A DNA stretch of 64,000 bases from assembly GCF_014333445.1 (NCBI RefSeq), contig NZ_JACRYU010000014.1, positions 62,001-126,000 of the forward strand. The letters are read 5' to 3'. The notes beneath the pieces were generated by a model, which ran no database searches, was not told where the DNA came from, and was given only the letters and a program-made list of their open reading frames with translations. Each line of letters opens with the position of its first letter. The first letter of the stretch is position 1. Position numbers and translations under genes: made by a program. The stretch comes from Terrisporobacter mayombei (GTDB lineage: Bacteria > Bacillota > Clostridia > Peptostreptococcales > Peptostreptococcaceae). This document shows, piece after piece, positions 8,573 through 17,225 of this stretch.

Positions 8573-9388
8573 TTATAAAATTTTTGTTAAGTGTAATAAT
8601 AAATAAATCTTTTCAGGCTTATCTAACTTATACTTAAATTCTTTTTCAGTATACTCATTTAACTTTTCTAAATACTCTACATTTTTAGGATGATTGTTGA
8701 TTAAATAATCATACATTTCGATCATTTTATCATCCTGATAAGTTTCGTTCTTAAATATTCTTTGAGCAAGAAACTTAAGATGAGTCATAAAACGTATTGT
8801 ATTTAAATTTGATTCATCCAATTCTATTCCATAGCATTCTTTAATTAAATCAATATTACCTTTTACAAATTTTAAAGTATCGTATGCTAAGTTATTATTT
8901 GCTTGCATATTAACAAAATGTAGTGCTATGTATCCTGCTTCATCTTTAGGTAAACAAATATGACATATTTCATCTATAATATCTAAAGCTTTTGTGCCTA
9001 ATTCAAACTCTTCAGGATACATTATCTTTATATCCGAAAGCATTAAGTTAGGTAAAAATACATTTTTTTCTGTTCTCTCTATTGCAAAACTAATATGCTC
9101 TATTAAAGATAATATCCCCTTGTTATTAAACTTCCCTTCATTTCCTGGAATAAGACTTATAATTTTTTGTGATGCATCCATAACTTCTGGACTAACATTC
9201 TTTAATAATTCTAAGAATTTTGTTTGCATATTATCTTGAACATAATAAATTTTTTCTATTTTATCTTCATTAATCTCATCCCCTGGACGTTTGTTAAAAC
9301 CTATACCAAGTCCTAGTAAAATAGCATCTTTTCCGTCATCAGTTACTGTAGACAACGCATTATTATTAAAGATTTTTGTTGCTATCAT
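8573..9388 (-). CDS. BglG/LicT-family transcription antiterminator
   Basis: This 271-residue RNA-binding regulator has an N-terminal CAT domain (residues 1-55, KIFNNNALSTV...GLGIGF.K..GD) and two PTS regulation domains (PRD1 ~65-165, PRD2 ~170-271) with conserved His at IEHISFAIER and YIALHFVN and in the second PRD. It should bind the two RAT elements at 8534-8563 and 9971-10001 and be controlled by phosphorylation from the PTS. It lies inside the operon it regulates, between EIIA and EIICB, which gives an autoregulatory loop. Confidence 0.92.
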   Translation of the reverse strand: MIATKIFNNNALSTVTDDGKDAILLGLGIGFNKRPGDEINEDKIEKIYYVQDNMQTKFLELLKNVSPEVMDASQKIISLIPGNEGKFNNKGILSLIEHISFAIERTEKNVFLPNLMLSDIKIMYPEEFELGTKALDIIDEICHICLPKDEAGYIALHFVNMQANNNLAYDTLKFVKGNIDLIKECYGIELDESNLNTIRFMTHLKFLAQRIFKNETYQDDKMIEMYDYLINNHPKNVEYLEKLNEYTEKEFKYKLDKPEKIYLLLHLTKIL

Positions 9389-9408
9389 ATAAAATTACAT
9401 CCTTCCTA

Positions 9409-9891
9409 TTACTTCATAATTTCAATAACAGTATCTTGTCCAGCAACAACATCATTCTCTATCATGCAACTTACTTTTGAGAATTCAGTATGATTTAGCA
9501 CAACCATTATTGTTGTACAATCAATTCCTTGAGAAGCTATTTTTTCCCTTTCAAAACGTATTATTGGATCACCTTTTTTAACAATAGTACCTTGAGATAC
9601 TTCATTTTTGAATCCATCACCTTTTAAATTGACTGTATCAATTCCTATATGAACTAATATCTCAACTCCATCATCTGAAACTATCCCAAAAGCATGCTTA
9701 GTTTCAGTAAGTACATTTATCTTACCATCACAAGGAGCCACAACAACATCGCTGCTAGGAATAATCGCCACTCCATCACCCATTAATTTTTTTGAAAACA
9801 TTGAATCGTTTACTTTCTCAATATTAATACTGTTACCACTCACTACCGCATGTATCTTATAACTTTTATTTTTTTTGAAAAAATTAAACAC
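9409..9891 (-). CDS. PTS glucose-type EIIA component
   Basis: This 160-residue soluble phosphocarrier of the Crr/EIIA-Glc family has the active-site His in EILVHIGIDTVNLKG (about residue 88) and the second conserved His in the CDGKINVLTETKHAFG segment. It passes phosphate from HPr to the EIIB domain of the adjacent permease. An N-terminal Lys-rich stretch precedes the domain. It is the first gene of the operon, and its leader has a RAT-like/terminator structure. Confidence 0.9.
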   Translation of the reverse strand: MFNFFKKNKSYKIHAVVSGNSINIEKVNDSMFSKKLMGDGVAIIPSSDVVVAPCDGKINVLTETKHAFGIVSDDGVEILVHIGIDTVNLKGDGFKNEVSQGTIVKKGDPIIRFEREKIASQGIDCTTIMVVLNHTEFSKVSCMIENDVVAGQDTVIEIMK

Positions 9892-9931
9892 TTTATTTCC
9901 TCCCTATTAAATAAAAGGATTTCCTTTCCAC

Positions 9932-10001
9932 GCAAAAAGGCACGAATCCTCAGAATAAAAACATCTAAGAACTCATGCCTAATTTAATAGTTACACGTTT
10001 C
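9932..10001 (-). promoter_or_regulatory. Second RAT-like antiterminator with terminator
   Basis: On the minus strand GTGTAACTATTAAATTAGGC is followed by ATGAGTTC. This resembles a RAT, and its end overlaps a terminator formed by AGGCATGAGTTC and GGATTCGTGCCT plus T-run (9932-9981). It lies in the leader of the EIIA gene, so the operon's first gene is probably also under antitermination control. The match to the RAT consensus is weaker than at 8534-8563. Confidence 0.65.
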
Positions 10002-10018
10002 ATATTTATAAATCCATT

Positions 10019-10032
10019 ATAAAACGTTTTCT
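10019..10032 (-). promoter_or_regulatory. Candidate CcpA (cre) site
   Basis: AGAAAACGTTTTAT on the minus strand resembles the cre consensus TGWAANCGNTNWCA with three end mismatches. It lies about 130 bases upstream of the PTS operon, where carbon catabolite control would be expected. Confidence 0.35.
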
Positions 10033-10125
10033 AAAATATTACAATACTTATTTTTTGATATTTTAAAATATTTTTGTGAAAGATTAACACTAATAAGTTT
10101 ATTCATATATATAAGTATATAAATA

Positions 10126-10163
10126 CAAAGGAGATGTTAGCATTTATACAAACATCTCCATTT
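10126..10163. terminator. Hairpin between PTS and opp operons
   Basis: A stem GGAGATGTT / AACATCTCC with a 12-base loop is followed by TTT-rich sequence on the plus strand; the minus strand is T-poor. Confidence 0.45.
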
Positions 10164-10674
10164 ATTAGTTTTTATGTTCCTATCTAGTAGGATATGTATT
10201 TAATATAACTCAAGGATATAATATATATTTACACTTGTTATTAATACACTTTATCCTCTGACATCTACTACTTATTTTGTAATTTTAAATATTCTTCTTT
10301 AAATACATCAGGATTATCTTATACACTCTCTAACTTTACATCTTCTAACATATCATATAATCCATACACTTAGAAATTTAACTTATTCTCTAATATCTGA
10401 TTTATTTTATCCATAGTTTCATATATGTTATTTGTTAATTCTATAGTTTCATCTATTAATGAACCTTAAATATTTAAATTACATTGCTTTACTAATTTCA
10501 AAAATATCAAATAGTTTAATTAAAATATTTACAGTTGATAGAAGTAAAATTTTTTCAGGATATGCAGATATTAAAAATACAAACGATTCCTTAATATAAT
10601 TTTATCCTAAGAGTTTTAATTTTTTCTATAAGTCAGAAATAACTTGATGTTATAGTTACTGTAATAAATAATAT
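10164..10674 (-). pseudogene. Intergenic region with decayed coding remnant
   Basis: No intact gene is visible. On the minus strand, roughly 10470-10270, codons read GSLIDETIELTNNIYETMDKI, then a stop, then YDMLEDVKLESV, stop, DNPDVFKEEYLKLQNK. This is a charged helical protein broken by several stops. On the plus strand at about 10527-10600 a short frame (FTVDRSKIFSGYADIKNTND) ends in a stop. Neither can be assigned to a family. Confidence 0.35.
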
Positions 10675-10705
10675 CCCTTGAAAGTGCTAAAACACCTTCA
10701 AAGAT
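10675..10705 (-). terminator. Possible terminator of the opp operon
   Basis: On the minus strand TTGAAGGTG pairs with CACTTTCAA (one G-U) across a short loop, about 55 bases behind the oppF-like stop codon. The T-run is poor. Confidence 0.4.
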
Positions 10706-10758
10706 TTTTGATTCAATATAAATATAAAGTGTTGCATTTATATTGATAATTTATCATT

Positions 10759-11724
10759 TTAAAACATATGACATGCCACAAAATGATTACTTTCCTTTTC
10801 CTTCAATAAAGGTTCTTCTATACTACATATTTTTTTAGAGTATTTACATCTATTTTGGAATTTACATCCTGCTTTTTTATTTATCGGACTTGGTAATTCA
10901 CCTTCAAGTTTAATACGTTTTTTATTTTCTTCAATCTTTGGATCTGGTATTGGTATAGAAGACAACAATGCCTTTGTATATGGATGTTTCGGACTTTTAT
11001 ATAAATTATCCGATGTTGTAATCTCTACTATTTTGCCTAAATACATAACTGCTACTCTATCAGATATGTATTTTACCATAGATAAATCATGAGCTATAAA
11101 TATATATGTAAGATTCTTTTCCTTTTGAAGTTTCATAAGTAAATTTACTATTTGAGCTTGTATAGATACATCTAGTGCTGATATAGGCTCATCACATACT
11201 ATTAGTTTTGGTTCCACAGCTAAAGCTCTTGCAATACCTACCCTTTGCCTCTGACCACCAGAAAACTCATGTATATATCTTGTTGAATGTTCTTCATGAA
11301 GCCCAACACTAATTAATAATTCCTTGACCTTTTTATCTATATCTTCTTTATTAGTTAAAATTTTATGTGCTTTTATTCCTTCTGATATTATATTTCCAAC
11401 CTTCATTTTAGGGTTTAATGATGCATAAGGATCTTGAAATATAATTTGAACATCTTTTGTAAATAACTTTTTATCTTTCTTATTTAAATCATGAACATCC
11501 TTACCTTTGTATAAGACTTGTCCATCAGTTTTATCATATATACCAATACATGTTCTACCTAATGTTGTTTTGCCACATCCAGATTCACCTACAATACCTA
11601 AAGTCTCTCCTTCGTTTATATAAAAACAAACATCATCAACAGCATTTAGTATTTGTTTTTTTCTTGACTTAAAGTATTTCTTTAAACCTTTAACTTCCAA
11701 TAATATTTTTTCTTTGTTACTCAT
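10759..11724 (-). CDS. oppF: Oligopeptide ABC transporter ATP-binding protein OppF-like
   Basis: This 321-residue cytoplasmic ATPase has Walker A GESGCGKTT (~residues 44-52), the Q-loop region IFQDPYASLNP, signature FSGGQRQRVGIARAL (~157), and Walker B LIVCDEP. The C-terminal oligopeptide_ABC_C domain has the Cys cluster (CKFQNRCKYSKKIC) found in the Opp/Dpp family. It overlaps the OppD-like gene by one base and is the last of five genes. It powers uptake of peptides or a related ligand with OppD. The Opp/Dpp/Nik substrate cannot be fixed from sequence. Confidence 0.9.
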   Translation of the reverse strand: MSNKEKILLEVKGLKKYFKSRKKQILNAVDDVCFYINEGETLGIVGESGCGKTTLGRTCIGIYDKTDGQVLYKGKDVHDLNKKDKKLFTKDVQIIFQDPYASLNPKMKVGNIISEGIKAHKILTNKEDIDKKVKELLISVGLHEEHSTRYIHEFSGGQRQRVGIARALAVEPKLIVCDEPISALDVSIQAQIVNLLMKLQKEKNLTYIFIAHDLSMVKYISDRVAVMYLGKIVEITTSDNLYKSPKHPYTKALLSSIPIPDPKIEENKKRIKLEGELPSPINKKAGCKFQNRCKYSKKICSIEEPLLKEKESNHFVACHMF

Positions 11725-12728
11725 TACATATCATCCTCCTTATTAGATTCTTGCAATATAGGATGATATAACCAACATTCTACGTAGTGATTTTGATTAA
11801 ATTCAAACTTAGGTGGAGCTTGATTTTCACATATAACCATACAGTTCTTACATCTACTACTAAATGAACATCCTATTGGAGTATTTATCATACTAGGTAT
11901 AGTACCGTCTATAGCACATAATTCTCTTTTATCATCTAAATCCAATCTTGGCACAGCTTCTAATAATGCTTTTGTATATGGATGCTTTGGATTATAGAAT
12001 ATATCATAATTAGTTCCACTTTCTACTACTTTGCCTGCATACATGACAACTATTTTTTTTGCAACATCAGCAACAATACCTAGATCATGCGTTATAATAA
12101 TTAAAGACATATTAAATTTTTCTTGTAAATCCTTAATCAATTCTATTATATCCGCTTGAATAGTTACATCTAAAGCTGTTGTTGGCTCATCAGCTATAAG
12201 TATTTTGGGATTACAAGCAATAGCTATAGCTATCATTACTCTCTGCCTCATGCCACCAGAAAACTCATGTGGATATTGTTTTATTCTTTTATCTGCATTT
12301 AGTATTCCTACTAACTTTAATAATTCTATAGCTTCTTCCTTTGCTTCTTCTTTTGATATTTTTTTATGAGCTATTATTTTTTCTATAATTTGATTTCCTA
12401 TATTCATTGTTGGATTTAATGCCGCCAATGCATCTTGAAAAACTATAGAACAATCTGACCCCCTGTAATTTTGCCATTCTTTCTCTGTATAATCTAATAT
12501 ATTTTTTCCTTTATATAATATTTCACTATTTTTCTTTATTTCACCAGATGAATTTATTAATCCCATTATAGTTTTAGCAGTTACTGATTTTCCGCATCCA
12601 GATTCACCTACTATTGCTAATGATTCACCTTTATTTATATAAAATTCTACTCCTCTTACTGACTGAACTTCTCCAGCATAAGTATGAAATGATACTTTTA
12701 AATCTTTAACTTCTAATAATTTATCCAT
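11724..12728 (-). CDS. oppD: Oligopeptide ABC transporter ATP-binding protein OppD-like
   Basis: This 334-residue ATPase has Walker A GESGCGKSVT (~39-48), signature EFSGGMRQRVMIAIAI, Walker B ILIADEP, H-loop ITHDLG, and the Cys-containing C-terminal extension (CSFSSRCKNCMVIC) of the Opp/Dpp ATPases. It forms a heterodimer with the OppF-like protein. Its start follows the oppC stop by 10 bases, with an AGGAGG in between. Confidence 0.9.
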   Translation of the reverse strand: MDKLLEVKDLKVSFHTYAGEVQSVRGVEFYINKGESLAIVGESGCGKSVTAKTIMGLINSSGEIKKNSEILYKGKNILDYTEKEWQNYRGSDCSIVFQDALAALNPTMNIGNQIIEKIIAHKKISKEEAKEEAIELLKLVGILNADKRIKQYPHEFSGGMRQRVMIAIAIACNPKILIADEPTTALDVTIQADIIELIKDLQEKFNMSLIIITHDLGIVADVAKKIVVMYAGKVVESGTNYDIFYNPKHPYTKALLEAVPRLDLDDKRELCAIDGTIPSMINTPIGCSFSSRCKNCMVICENQAPPKFEFNQNHYVECWLYHPILQESNKEDDM

Positions 12729-12738
12729 ACTTATCCTC

Positions 12739-13650
12739 CTATTTATTTAATTTTGGATCTAGAGCATGCTGAAGCACATCCCCTAAAATGTTAAAACATA
12801 AAACTGTAAATAGTATTAAGATACCAGGTACTATAGCTAACAAAGGATCATAAAGAATGTATTTTTGTGCAGTTTGAAGCATACTTCCCCATGATGATTT
12901 TGGTAACTGAACCCCATATCCTAAGAAACTCAGTGCAGATTCATCTAAAATTGCATTTGCAATACTCAAACTTGCTGCCACTATAATTTGAGATGCTAAA
13001 TTAGGAATGATATGCCTTATTATTATTACAAAATCACTTACACCTAAGCTTTTTGCAGCTATCACATAATCTCTTTCTTTAATAGACAAAGTTTCTGCTC
13101 TAACTATTCTTGCAACATTTGTCCAAGAGAACATAGATAACATAATTACTAGTGTAACTATATTTGGTGATACAAATGAGTAGAAAACTATTATTAATAG
13201 CAAGCTTGGAACAGATAATAAAATATCAACAATTCTCATCAATATAATATCTACTGTTCCTCCCATATATCCACTTATAGTACCTACACAAGTTCCTATT
13301 ATTACAGAAACTATCATTGACGAAAATCCAACTAGTAATGAAACTCTACCTCCATATAGTGCTCTAGTAAATAAATCTCTCCCTAAATCATCAGTTCCTA
13401 ATATATGCTTACTACTAATTCCCTGCAATCTTTCACCTACATTCACAATATCTGGATCATAAGGAGATAAAAATGCAAATACAGAAGCGAAGAAAATAAT
13501 TCCCAATATAAATACACAAGCCATAGCTAGCTTATTTTCTTTTAAAACATGAATTATTGTAGAAAATGTACTTCTATAGTAACTTTTTTCAACCATTAAT
13601 TTTTTACGTTTTACAGGTTGAAAATCTTCTAATGTTAAATTATTATCCAT
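12739..13650 (-). CDS. oppC: Peptide ABC transporter permease OppC-like
   Basis: This 303-residue permease has a soluble N-terminus, a first membrane segment at ~40-62 (the OppC_N region), and a BPD_transp_1 domain with about five further membrane segments. The EAA-loop sequence EKDYVIAAKSLGVSD appears as KERDYVIAAKSLGVSD, followed by IIPNLASQI. It pairs with the OppB-like permease, whose gene it overlaps by 8 bases. Confidence 0.9.
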   Translation of the reverse strand: MDNNLTLEDFQPVKRKKLMVEKSYYRSTFSTIIHVLKENKLAMACVFILGIIFFASVFAFLSPYDPDIVNVGERLQGISSKHILGTDDLGRDLFTRALYGGRVSLLVGFSSMIVSVIIGTCVGTISGYMGGTVDIILMRIVDILLSVPSLLLIIVFYSFVSPNIVTLVIMLSMFSWTNVARIVRAETLSIKERDYVIAAKSLGVSDFVIIIRHIIPNLASQIIVAASLSIANAILDESALSFLGYGVQLPKSSWGSMLQTAQKYILYDPLLAIVPGILILFTVLCFNILGDVLQHALDPKLNK

Positions 13651-14623
13651 CTATGTTCTCCTTACATTGTTTTATTCTTGGATCAGCTATACTATAAAAA
13701 ATATCAGCTAAAAAGTTACCTAATAGCAAAATTACACATGATAACACGGTAATCCCCATTATCATCGGGTAATCTCTATTATTAATAGCTGTCATACCTA
13801 AAGTCCCAATACCTGGCCATCCAAATACAGATTCGACTATAAATGAGCCTGTTACAAGCTTTCCAAAATTCATACCTACTATAGTTATAATTGGTAGTAA
13901 ACAATTTTTTAAAATATGTTTAAATAAAATATGCTTTTTTGATATTCCTTTTGATACTGCAGTTAGTACATAGTCTTCTTCTAGTTGATTTATTGTATTT
14001 GATCTAATATATCTAACCAAAACAGCCATATTATTTACACTTAAAACTATAGCTGGTAATATTCCGTGTTTAATAACATCCAAAACGGAATTTACCCCCA
14101 TTGTTCTCATTCCTGAACTAGGTAATAATCCTAGCTTCAATGAGAACACTATTATAAGTATTATTCCAAACCAAAATGCAGGAAGTGATATTCCTAAATA
14201 TGAAATTCCACTTATTATATTGTCTATATAACTGTTCTTATGTAATCCAGCTATGAGTCCCAGTGGTATAGCAATTATAATTGAGATAATCAATGCAGAA
14301 CCCATAAGCAACATTGTATTTGGTAATTTATCTAAAACTTGATCTTTAACTGGTTGATGATTACTTACTGATAGTCCCCAATTTCCTTGTAATGTTTTTT
14401 TTGCCCAACTTGTATATTGTTCTACTATATTACCATTTAACCCTAACGATTCTCTCATCGAGTCCAGCTGTTCATCTGATAATTTATAATTTGAAGCCGA
14501 AGGTGTTGTATACATATACAAAGGATCTCCTGGCGCAAAATATATAATAGAAAATGAAAAAACAGAAACCATAACTAATACAAGAACCATTTGCGAAAAT
14601 CTTTTTATTATATAATCACCCAT
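13643..14623 (-). CDS. oppB: Peptide ABC transporter permease OppB-like
   Basis: This 326-residue permease has an N-terminal membrane segment, the family phrase FAPGDP (~residues 30-35), a BPD_transp_1 domain with about five more segments, and the EAA loop EEDYVLTAVSKGISKKHILFKHILKN. The C-terminus contains the usual GWPGIG and INNRDYPMIMG motifs. It lies between the binding-protein gene and oppC. Confidence 0.9.
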   Translation of the reverse strand: MGDYIIKRFSQMVLVLVMVSVFSFSIIYFAPGDPLYMYTTPSASNYKLSDEQLDSMRESLGLNGNIVEQYTSWAKKTLQGNWGLSVSNHQPVKDQVLDKLPNTMLLMGSALIISIIIAIPLGLIAGLHKNSYIDNIISGISYLGISLPAFWFGIILIIVFSLKLGLLPSSGMRTMGVNSVLDVIKHGILPAIVLSVNNMAVLVRYIRSNTINQLEEDYVLTAVSKGISKKHILFKHILKNCLLPIITIVGMNFGKLVTGSFIVESVFGWPGIGTLGMTAINNRDYPMIMGITVLSCVILLLGNFLADIFYSIADPRIKQCKENIDG

Positions 14624-14710
14624 ATTTACTCCTTCTTAAAATAATAGGATTTCTACCTATGGATATTTATCTTTCCATAAATAGAAATCCTAAACTCTAT
14701 TTTTGATATT

Positions 14711-16252
14711 TTATTTGTAACTTAACTTTGAATAATCTTCAAATATTGGTGTATGATTGTATAAATCTACACCATCTAGCATTTTTAAAGATACAAAATT
14801 ATAATTAGGATAAGCTATCGGATATATTGTTTTTTGTTCAACAGCTTTTTGTTGTATTTCTTTATATAGAGCTTCTCTTTCAGATTCATCTGTTGTAGAA
14901 CGTCCTTGTTTGAATAAATCCAGTATTTCATCACTTGTATCTACGTTTATTCCCCATGTTCCGTCAAACATTCCTGCTATAACTTCATCTGGATCAACAG
15001 CTGCTCCGTATCCATTTAAATATAAATCATAATCTGATTCATCTCCAAATACTATATCAAAGAATCCATTGGACTCTACACCTTCTATTTCTAATGTTAT
15101 TCCTGCTGATTTTAATTGTTGTTGTATTATTAAAGCAGATTCTTCCATATATGCTCTATCAGCGTTATAGTATAACTTTAAAGTTTTAGATGTTAATCCT
15201 GAAGATTTAGCTAACTCCTTAGCTTTTTCTAAATCTTGCTCATATCCTTTTATTGACTCATCATAGAACATATTAACATTACTTAATATACTATTAGCTT
15301 TTTGGGCCATAGTTGAACCATAAGCTCCATCAATTATTTCTTGTGCATCAATTGCTGCAAATACAGCTTCTAAAGCATCTTTATTTTCCCAAGTATCACT
15401 ATATTTGTTCCAAGCCATATAATTAACCCTTCCTTCTGGGAATTCATGTACTTGATAGTTTTCTTCTGAAGAATACTTTTCTACAGCATTAGCATCAGCT
15501 AATTCCATTAAATTTATCTCTCCATTTTGCATTGCAACTTCTTGGGCACTCACATCTGATATGACTTTAAATGCTATTGTACTTATTTGTGGCTCTCCAC
15601 CATAATAATCTTCAAATTTTTCAAGAACTAAACTTTCACCATCTTTAAATTCTTTTAATTTATATGGTCCAGACCCTATATCTTGTAAATTAGCTTTTGC
15701 TGATTTTATATCAGTATTTCCTCCAAATATATGCTCTGGAATAATCGTTACAGCACCTAGTTTTGTTTCATATGATGCTGAAACTTCTGGAATTTTAAAT
15801 TCAACAGTTAATTCATCAACTTTATTAACTTCTACTTCTTTATCATTTATAAATGCAGCTCCTGTAAAATCAGTTCCATTGTCAGTATCTGCTATACATG
15901 ACATTGTAAATATAAGGTCATCAGCTGTTATAGCTTCTCCATCATGCCATTTTAAATTATCTCTCAATTTAACCGTATATGTTAATCCATCCTCAGAAAT
16001 TTCACAACTCTCAGCTAAATAATATCTTGTCCCATCCGCACTTTTATAGAATAATTCATCAGAGAATGGTGCAAGCATTAAATATCCTTCTTTCATCCCT
16101 TCTAATAATCTATTCATTGTAGTTACTGTAGAAGCTACAGGTATTACTATATTATCTGTATTTTCTTTACTAGTACTTGCATTACCCCCACATCCTACGA
16201 GCATGACAATACTCATAATAATGCACAATAATAAACTAAAAACTTTTTTCAT
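14711..16252 (-). CDS. Peptide/nickel-type ABC transporter substrate-binding lipoprotein
   Basis: The 513-residue family-5 extracellular solute-binding protein has a lipoprotein signal (hydrophobic core then LVGC, Cys ~21). It is followed by a Ser/Thr/Asn linker and an SBP_bac_5 domain with the typical LRDNLKWHDGEAITADD motif (~96-112). It is the first gene of the transporter operon and captures the ligand outside the membrane. The ligand is unknown: peptides are most usual, but some relatives bind nickel or other small solutes. Confidence 0.9.
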   Translation of the reverse strand: MKKVFSLLLCIIMSIVMLVGCGGNASTSKENTDNIVIPVASTVTTMNRLLEGMKEGYLMLAPFSDELFYKSADGTRYYLAESCEISEDGLTYTVKLRDNLKWHDGEAITADDLIFTMSCIADTDNGTDFTGAAFINDKEVEVNKVDELTVEFKIPEVSASYETKLGAVTIIPEHIFGGNTDIKSAKANLQDIGSGPYKLKEFKDGESLVLEKFEDYYGGEPQISTIAFKVISDVSAQEVAMQNGEINLMELADANAVEKYSSEENYQVHEFPEGRVNYMAWNKYSDTWENKDALEAVFAAIDAQEIIDGAYGSTMAQKANSILSNVNMFYDESIKGYEQDLEKAKELAKSSGLTSKTLKLYYNADRAYMEESALIIQQQLKSAGITLEIEGVESNGFFDIVFGDESDYDLYLNGYGAAVDPDEVIAGMFDGTWGINVDTSDEILDLFKQGRSTTDESEREALYKEIQQKAVEQKTIYPIAYPNYNFVSLKMLDGVDLYNHTPIFEDYSKLSYK

Positions 16253-16533
16253 AATACACTCCCTTTCGTTATTTTTTTACATTATTTTACTTTTTGATTA
16301 TATCTATTTTGGTTCTAGTTTGTCCAATTGATTATTTAGATAAAATTTTTGTTTTATTATATTTTTCAATAGCTTATTTTCTTTATTAATGATAAATTAT
16401 CATATTAAGTGCAACAGCTAAAAATATATAAAAATAGTCCATAAGTTTATTTTCATGTTACAGTAATAATAATCGCAAAACTACTTTGCACGAAAATACA
16501 TAAACTTATGAACGACAAACATATTATAACAAA
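16253..16533. other. Regulatory region upstream of the binding-protein gene
   Basis: This AT-rich leader has no gene. It contains a 15-base near-palindrome ATGATAA-A-TTATCAT at 16389-16403, a possible operator for the transporter operon. A similar TGATAATTTATCA lies at 10744-10756 beyond its end. A larger inverted repeat (16440-16516) is described separately. Confidence 0.35.
16440..16516 (-). terminator. Long inverted repeat, probable terminator of the micro-ORF
   Basis: CATAAGTTTATGTATTTTCGTG on the minus strand pairs imperfectly (one 2-base bulge, one G-U) with CATGAAAATAAACTTATG about 35 bases on, followed by a T-run. It lies just behind the small ORF at 16534-16620. Confidence 0.45.
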
Positions 16534-16620
16534 TTAAATATGCTGTATAGCAAATTTTTGTTTAAAGGAAAAAACTTCAGCTATAAGTCTTAATATAAAT
16601 GCTATTATTATAGTCCACAT
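16534..16620 (-). CDS. 28-residue hydrophobic peptide
   Basis: A 28-codon ORF (MWTIIIAFILRLIAEVFSF..., ending AIQHI) has an AGGAGG 10 bases ahead of the ATG. It is one membrane segment with a short basic tail, like type I toxin peptides and small phage membrane peptides. A long inverted repeat follows it. No antisense RNA can be demonstrated here. It lies in mobile-element debris next to the broken methyltransferase. Confidence 0.4.
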   Translation of the reverse strand: MWTIIIAFILRLIAEVFSFKQKFAIQHI

Positions 16621-16660
16621 ATCATCTATTCCTCCTATTTCAAAGGTTTTAGGCAAAATA

Positions 16661-16700
16661 AAAATAAGCACCAATACCTGTAAGTATCAATGCTTATCTT
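16661..16700. terminator. Terminator shared with 32305-32345
   Basis: The hairpin AAGCACCAATACctgtaagTATCAATGCTT nearly repeats the one at 32305-32345 (AAGCATCAATAC...TATCAATGCTT). The likeness includes the loop and the T/A flanks. Confidence 0.65.
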
Positions 16701-16956
16701 AATAATGTGTACCACTTCCACAAAATGAATCTAATACAACTCCACCTTCTTCAGTATATGCATCTATATATTTTTGTATATTAGGATAATATATCTTACT
16801 AGGATAACCATATGCTTTAAATATTGGATTTGATGCCCTCTCTTTATCACTTATATTTAATTGATCCAAATTCATTTCATTTCTTACTTTATTGTCACCA
16901 CTTATAAAATCTTGTATCTCATCTAAATTTATATATTCTTTTTGTTTAGTTGTCAT
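16699..16956 (-). pseudogene. DNA methyltransferase, N-terminal fragment
   Basis: The 85-codon frame starts with a fair context and reads through to VLDSFCGSGTHY, then stops. FxGxGT is the AdoMet-binding motif I of DNA methyltransferases, here the type preceded by PSKIYYPNIQKYIDAYT as in phage-type or restriction-type N6/N4 enzymes. Everything after motif I, including the catalytic (D/N)PPY region, is missing. The sequence jumps directly into a terminator hairpin that also occurs at 32305-32345. It is therefore a truncated, inactive remnant of a former element. Confidence 0.7.
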
Positions 16957-17101
16957 TTTATCACTCCATAGTTAACTATTATAATACTTCTATATATTAT
17001 AATACTTTTATAATATTTTATCAAAATTATAAAAACACTTTGATTTATACTATCATACTTTTTATAATGATTTTTATACAAATAATCATTACTCATTAAA
17101 T

Positions 17102-17172
17102 AAAAAAACTACTAAGCCATAAACTTAGTAGTTACTTATACCTCTTTTCGAGGGTTTGAATGGTGGAGATGA
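17102..17172. other. ssrA-3'-end duplicate with terminator (att copy B)
   Basis: Positions 17141-17172 are identical over 32 bases to 37226-37257, the 3' end of ssrA plus flank. The upstream hairpin ACTACTAAG / CTTAGTAGT (17108-17132) is the same as the ssrA terminator apart from one loop-side base; about 70 bases in all are duplicated with a handful of differences. This is the left attachment site of the 20-kb island and the displaced original or earlier ssrA end. Confidence 0.85.
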
Positions 17173-17225
17173 ATCGCAACAATCAAATCCACAATTTACA
17201 CACTTATTCTACAATTTCCTATTAA

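Larger units (their letters stand above)
5441..17172. mobile_element. Inferred island between att copies C and B (~11.7 kb)
   Basis: This segment lies between two ssrA-like sites and contains the glucoside PTS operon, an opp-type transporter, a micro-ORF and a truncated methyltransferase. It has no recombinase of its own, so it is either a decayed island or one mobilised by a neighbour. The assignment rests on the repeats and on the methyltransferase fragment at its right edge. Confidence 0.4.

Noticed and set aside
16389..16403. Fur/PerR box at the ATGATAA-A-TTATCAT palindrome
   Set aside because: Symmetry fits but the phase does not match the Fur or PerR consensus; kept only as a generic candidate operator.
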